This document shows, in pieces, positions 5,717 through 8,872 of a stretch of DNA of 8,872 nucleotides. Position 1 is the stretch's first letter; every line of letters begins with the position of its first letter. This DNA comes from Thermomicrobiaceae bacterium (GTDB taxonomy: Bacteria > Chloroflexota > Chloroflexia > Thermomicrobiales > Thermomicrobiaceae), in NCBI GenBank assembly GCA_025966355.1, contig JAICWZ010000053.1, positions 1 to 8,872 of the forward strand, in the 5' to 3' direction. A program made the position numbers and the translations under genes. The notes under the pieces were generated by a model. That model was given only the letters and a program-made list of their open reading frames with translations, had not been told where the DNA came from and made no database searches.

Positions 5717-7303
5717 ATGCAAACGATCGTTGATCTCCTCCGTCAGTCGGTTGATCGCTGGGGCCAGCTTCCGGCGCTCTCGATGTACGACACGCCCGGC
5801 AGTAGCCTCACCTATGCGGAACTCTGGGATTACGCGCGTCGAGTGGCGACTTATCTGCGCGCTGAGGGCGTCGGTAAAGGCGATCGCGTCGTGCTCTGGG
5901 GCGCCAATCGACCCGACTGGGTCGCCGCCTTCTTCGGGATCCAGATGCTCGGCGCTGTCGCCGTTCCGATGGACGTGCGCAGTCGCGAGGACCTGCTGGA
6001 GCGTATCGGCGAGCAGACGAATCCGAAGCATCTCTTTCTGGGAGATGAGCAGCAGCGGAGCCTCACCGTCGACCACGGCCCGGTGACACGCTTCGAAGGC
6101 CTGCCCGTGCTCACCGATGAGCTGGAACCGCTCGCGGTCGACATGGCGTCGACCGACCCGAGTGATACGGCCGAACTCGTCTTCACATCCGGCACAACCG
6201 GCAACCCGAAGGGCGTCATCCTCACCCAGCAGAACATCATCAGCAACGTCAAGATGGCGATGACGGCCGTCAACCCGACGCCGAAATACCGCTGTGTCTC
6301 GATCCTGCCGCTCAGCCATATGTACGAGCAGACGGGCGGGTTGCTGACGGTCCTGGCGGGCGGTGCCTCGATCACCTATCTTGCGACGCTCCGTCCCGAC
6401 ATCATTCTCAAGGCGATGACCGATGTGCAGGCGACGACGATGTTCTGCGTGCCGCAGGTGCTGGAGCTCTTTCAGCGCGGTATCGAGCGCGAGATTCGCC
6501 GCCAGGGCCGTGAAAAGATGTTCCAGCGGCTGCATGCGTTCGCGCTGCGCCTGCCATTCCGCGCGCGTCGCCCGCTCTTCCGCGCCATTCATCAGAAGAT
6601 GGGCGGCTCGTTCGAATTCTTTCTCTCGGGCGGCGCCTATCTCTATCCCGAAATCGGACGGTGGTGGGAAGGCATCGGCGTCAAGGTGCTGCAGGGCTAT
6701 GGCATGACCGAGGCGTCGCCGATTCTGACGACCGCAACGCTCACCGACCGCGATGTGTCGTCGGTCGGCAAGCCGCTCCCGGGCATCGAACTGCGCTTCG
6801 CCGACGACCACGAGATCCTGGTACGCGGAGCGAACATCTCGCCCGGCTACTGGAACGATCCGGTCGCCACCAGCCTCGCGTTCACGGACGACTGGTACCA
6901 CACCGGCGATCTCGGCTACCTTGATCAGAACGGTCGCCTGCACCTGCACGGCCGCAAGAAGAATGTGATCGTGCTGGCGAACGGCATGAACATCTATCCC
7001 GAAGATATCGAGCGCGTTCTGATGGCGGAGCCAGACGTCAAGAACGCAGTCGTACTCGGACTTGAAGACGAACGAGAAGTCGATATCCATGCCGTGCTGC
7101 TGCTCGACGGCGACGCCGCTGATCCGGCCGATATCATCAAGCGCAGCAATCAGCACTTGAATCCGCACCAGCGCATCCGTGACTACACGGTTTGGCCGGA
7201 CGAGAACTTCCCGCTGACACCGTCGTTGAAGGTCAAACGGATCGATGTGATCGAACGGCTTGCCGCGATGCGCGCTCCGGTGGCGCCGGCTGCCTCCGAA
7301 TAG
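5717..7303 (+). CDS. AMP-forming acyl-CoA synthetase (ANL superfamily, long-chain type likely)
   Basis: 528 residues from ATG 5717. The enzyme activates a carboxylate with ATP to an acyl-adenylate and then passes it to CoA. Motifs in order: the phosphate loop FTSGTTGNPKGV (156-167), QGYGMTEASP (326-335), GDLGY with the ribose-binding Asp398, the hinge GRKKNVI (412-418), and PLTPSLKVKR (499-508), where Lys505 is the likely adenylation lysine. All key residues are present. The segment IEREIRRQGREKMFQR plus SFEFFLSGGAYLYPE (about 256-312) fits long-chain fatty-acyl ligases of the FadD15 kind rather than acetyl-CoA synthetases, but the substrate is not proven. The frame is open from a TTG at 5594 and has an ATG at 5672. 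I chose 5717 because homology starts there. No start has a good Shine-Dalgarno sequence. It is followed after 29 bases by the E1-like gene. Confidence 0.93.
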   Translation: MQTIVDLLRQSVDRWGQLPALSMYDTPGSSLTYAELWDYARRVATYLRAEGVGKGDRVVLWGANRPDWVAAFFGIQMLGAVAVPMDVRSREDLLERIGEQTNPKHLFLGDEQQRSLTVDHGPVTRFEGLPVLTDELEPLAVDMASTDPSDTAELVFTSGTTGNPKGVILTQQNIISNVKMAMTAVNPTPKYRCVSILPLSHMYEQTGGLLTVLAGGASITYLATLRPDIILKAMTDVQATTMFCVPQVLELFQRGIEREIRRQGREKMFQRLHAFALRLPFRARRPLFRAIHQKMGGSFEFFLSGGAYLYPEIGRWWEGIGVKVLQGYGMTEASPILTTATLTDRDVSSVGKPLPGIELRFADDHEILVRGANISPGYWNDPVATSLAFTDDWYHTGDLGYLDQNGRLHLHGRKKNVIVLANGMNIYPEDIERVLMAEPDVKNAVVLGLEDEREVDIHAVLLLDGDAADPADIIKRSNQHLNPHQRIRDYTVWPDENFPLTPSLKVKRIDVIERLAAMRAPVAPAASE

Positions 7304-7321
7304 CCCGCGACCATGACGGAT

Positions 7322-7327
7322 GAGGAG
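7322..7327 (+). promoter_or_regulatory. Ribosome binding site of the E1-like gene
   Basis: GAGGAG five bases before ATG 7333, in the 29-base gap after the ligase stop. It decides the start of the E1-like protein. Confidence 0.75.
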
Positions 7328-7332
7328 AACGG

Positions 7333-8331
7333 ATGACCGCGAACGACGGAGTTGGAGTCGACCAGGCGAGCGCCGGCGGCCTGCGTATCACGCTGGCCGG
7401 GGGCGAGGTGTTGCAACTGCCGCCGCATGACGAGTTCTATGCCGAGCTGATTACGCGTAACGCCGGTCTGGTTTCGGACGCAGAGCAGCAGCAGTTGCGC
7501 GATGCGACGATCGTGGTGGCAGGCTGCGGCTCGATCGGCGGCGCCGTCGTCGAACCGCTGGTACGCATGGGTGCCGAGCATCTGATCCTCGCCGAACCGG
7601 GTGATTACGATATTCACAACCTGAACCGGCAGAGCATGACGGTACATGATATCGGTCGCAACAAGGCCGAAGTGCTGCGCGAGCAGGCGCTCAGCATCAA
7701 TCCGTATGCTTCGATCGAGGTCGATACGCGCGGGATCGACGATGAGAACGTTGTCGATCTGGTACGGCGCGCAACGATCATCATCGACGGTGTCGACGTG
7801 ACAACCAAACCGCCACTGCGCATGAAGCTCGCGCTGCACGAGCAGGCCCATCGCGCCGGCGTGCCGGTCATCTCCGGCTACGACATCGCCGGCTTGCAGA
7901 TGATGAAGATCTACGACTATCGCCGGTCGGAAACAAAGGTGCTCGATGGCCGCATCCGACCGAACGGTCCGGAGTTGACGAATCCAATGGGCTTCTTGCG
8001 CCGGGTCGTACCGATCGCGGCGCTGCCGCACGAGATCATCGGCGAGCTGTCGCGCCAGTTGCGCGGCGAACGCTCCGGATTCCCCCAGATCGTCTACACG
8101 GCCAATCTCTTCGGCGTCATGACGCTCCCAGCCCTCATCGATCTGCTGCAAAACCGGCCGGTGCGACGGCGCGTCATCGTCGATGTGCCGACGCTGCTCC
8201 GCCCGCGCACCAGCCGCATGCGCGTCGCCGCGTCACGATTGGTCGGTCTCTATCACCTGAACAATGAGTTCCGCCGCAGCCGCAAGCAGCCGGCCGTGGC
8301 CGAAGATCCGGCCGTAGCCACCGGCGAATAA
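7333..8331 (+). CDS. E1-like adenylyltransferase of the ThiF/MoeB/HesA superfamily, lacking zinc and catalytic cysteines
   Basis: 332 residues. The nucleotide-binding Rossmann motif is VVAGCGSIGG (61-70), followed by EPGDYDIHNLNRQ (88-100) with the ATP-contacting Asn98, Arg99 and Gln100, then Lys111 and the magnesium-site Asp152/Asp155 region (IIDGVD). These make ATP-dependent adenylation plausible. The only cysteine in the whole protein is C65 in the glycine loop. The CxxC pairs that bind zinc in MoeB and ThiF and the thioester cysteine of true E1 enzymes are absent. The C-terminal 100 residues are Arg-rich (RPVRRR, RPRTSRMR) and unassigned. No ThiS, MoaD or ubiquitin-like partner is encoded nearby, so thiamine or molybdopterin synthesis is unlikely. 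It sits between the acyl-CoA ligase and the cupin and is probably co-transcribed with both. The superfamily is firm; the substrate is unknown. Confidence 0.88.
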   Translation: MTANDGVGVDQASAGGLRITLAGGEVLQLPPHDEFYAELITRNAGLVSDAEQQQLRDATIVVAGCGSIGGAVVEPLVRMGAEHLILAEPGDYDIHNLNRQSMTVHDIGRNKAEVLREQALSINPYASIEVDTRGIDDENVVDLVRRATIIIDGVDVTTKPPLRMKLALHEQAHRAGVPVISGYDIAGLQMMKIYDYRRSETKVLDGRIRPNGPELTNPMGFLRRVVPIAALPHEIIGELSRQLRGERSGFPQIVYTANLFGVMTLPALIDLLQNRPVRRRVIVDVPTLLRPRTSRMRVAASRLVGLYHLNNEFRRSRKQPAVAEDPAVATGE

Positions 8332-8373
8332 GGCTCGAACGTTCGGCTTCGCATGTACGGAGAAGAGCGCACG

Positions 8374-8718
8374 ATGAGCAACGAACAGGCAATCCCCGAG
8401 ACAAACGGGATTACGGTCGAGCTTCTCGCGACGGTTGACCTTGGCCCGGAGATCGAGGGAATGGCCGGGCGCCAGCTTCGCATGCGCATGGTGACGATCG
8501 CGCCCGGAGGCGTCTTCGGCCCGTTGCACGACCATATCGACCGACCGGGCATCGTCTACATCCTCCACGGAACGATTACAGACTATCGAGATGGGATCAC
8601 GACGGAGTATGGTCCGGGAGTGGGCTGGCCCGAGGATCGGAACACCCTACACTGGCTTGAGAACAGAGGAACTGTTCCGGCCGTGGAGATCTCGGTCGAT
8701 ATCGTCAGGCAAGAATGA
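8374..8718 (+). CDS. Small single-domain cupin protein
   Basis: 114 residues from ATG 8374. GGAGAAGAG (8359-8367) precedes this ATG, while the in-frame ATG at 8353 has no ribosome binding site. Cupin motif 1 is GPLHDHIDRPGIVYILHG (49-66), giving metal ligands His52 and His54. The usual glutamate of this motif is missing. Motif 2 is PEDRNTLHWLENRG (86-99), with the third histidine His93. The fold is one beta-barrel, cytoplasmic, probably binding one metal. Stand-alone cupins of this size include dioxygenases, isomerases and sensory or binding proteins, and sequence alone does not choose among them. The 42-base gap after the E1-like gene suggests it is the last gene of the same operon. Confidence 0.85.
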   Translation: MSNEQAIPETNGITVELLATVDLGPEIEGMAGRQLRMRMVTIAPGGVFGPLHDHIDRPGIVYILHGTITDYRDGITTEYGPGVGWPEDRNTLHWLENRGTVPAVEISVDIVRQE

Positions 8719-8836
8719 GTTCAGACCCGACATCTCCTGATGAACATCTCTCGGCATCGTACGAACGGATACCTGATGTGGGGTATCATTTTGCCGGCAT
8801 CATGGCTGTTCGGCTGGGCGAAAGAGACGTTCGTCG
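8719..8836. other. Spacer after the cupin gene
   Basis: There is no clear hairpin plus T-run. TATCAT (8784-8789) is a reasonable -10 hexamer, but the bases 17-18 upstream do not resemble TTGACA, so a promoter for the next gene is only possible. Confidence 0.3.
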
Positions 8837-8872
8837 ATGCAAACACCGCCGTTGCTCAAGGCGACCACGGCA
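8837..8872 (+). CDS. Possible start of a further gene, cut by window edge
   Basis: ATG 8837 opens a frame reading MQTPPLLKATTA to the window end. AAAGAG (8821-8826) lies ten bases upstream as a weak ribosome binding site. An overlapping frame from ATG 8802 gives an Arg/Cys-rich, unlikely protein. Twelve residues are too few to name a product. Confidence 0.25.
   Translation, partial: MQTPPLLKATTA

Noticed and set aside
4990..5733. His/Asp-rich frame (HDHDHHHDD) as a metal-binding protein
   Set aside because: It has no start with a ribosome binding site, begins inside the patatin gene and runs past the ligase start. The Thr frame has the promoter, binding site and a clean stop.
5240..7168. 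642-codon minus-strand reading frame
   Set aside because: It runs antisense through the Thr-rich gene and the acyl-CoA ligase. It has no recognisable domains and an Arg-rich low-complexity segment that simply mirrors the ACN array.
7183..8151. 322-codon minus-strand reading frame
   Set aside because: It is the antisense shadow of the E1-like gene, with no motif and no ribosome binding site noted.
1473..8331. Thiamine biosynthesis cluster (ThiO-like plus ThiF-like)
   Set aside because: The two genes are on opposite strands and 4.7 kb apart. No thiS, thiG or thiE is present, and the ThiF-like protein lacks the cysteines of ThiF.

Overview
The window is high-GC DNA (roughly 60% or a little above by eye) from a free-living bacterium. 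Genes are tightly packed and both strands carry long spurious antisense reading frames, as is usual at this base composition. The gene content and a long palindromic repeat containing a TCATxCTGAGC...GCGAAGxATC arm remind me of Chloroflexota, for example the Thermomicrobia. That placement is from memory and is an inference only.

Layout. (1) Positions 1-2606, minus strand: a two-gene operon. A ThiO-type glycine/D-amino-acid oxidase (1473-2603) is followed after 22 bases by a gamma-glutamyltransferase-family Ntn-hydrolase (1450 down to the window edge, C-terminus cut off). A seven-codon leader ORF may couple to the oxidase start. (2) Positions 2604-3347: a 740-base divergent intergenic region. 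It holds a 290-base nested inverted repeat (2786-3075) and, to its right, a consensus-like sigma-70 promoter (TTGACA-18-TAGAAT) for the rightward gene. (3) Positions 3348-5147, plus strand: a 599-residue protein of the bacterial NTE/RssA type, with a cyclic-nucleotide-binding-like domain, a middle alpha/beta region and a patatin phospholipase domain. (4) Positions 5198-5539: a small gene with its own promoter and a good ribosome binding site. It encodes an 81-residue protein whose last 48 residues are almost two-thirds threonine. A 9-base tandem repeat starts at its stop codon. (5) Positions 5717-8718, plus strand: a compact cluster of an AMP-forming acyl-CoA ligase, an E1-like (ThiF/MoeB/HesA superfamily) adenylyltransferase with only one cysteine, and a small cupin. 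Spacings are 29 and 42 bases, so an operon is likely. (6) Positions 8719-8872: a spacer and possibly the first 12 codons of another gene.

How the genes may work together. The left operon looks catabolic: hydrolysis of gamma-glutamyl or related amides, plus oxidative deamination of glycine, sarcosine or D-amino acids. The patatin protein is probably a membrane-lipid hydrolase, but its nucleotide-binding cassette lacks the phosphate-binding arginine, so cAMP control is doubtful. The right-hand cluster combines two unrelated adenylate-forming enzymes (ANL ligase and E1-like) next to a Thr-rich small protein that is driven by its own promoter. This is the part of the window most likely to hide something undescribed, but a shared pathway is not shown by sequence alone. 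I saw no tRNA, rRNA, CRISPR array, transposase or convincing intrinsic terminator.
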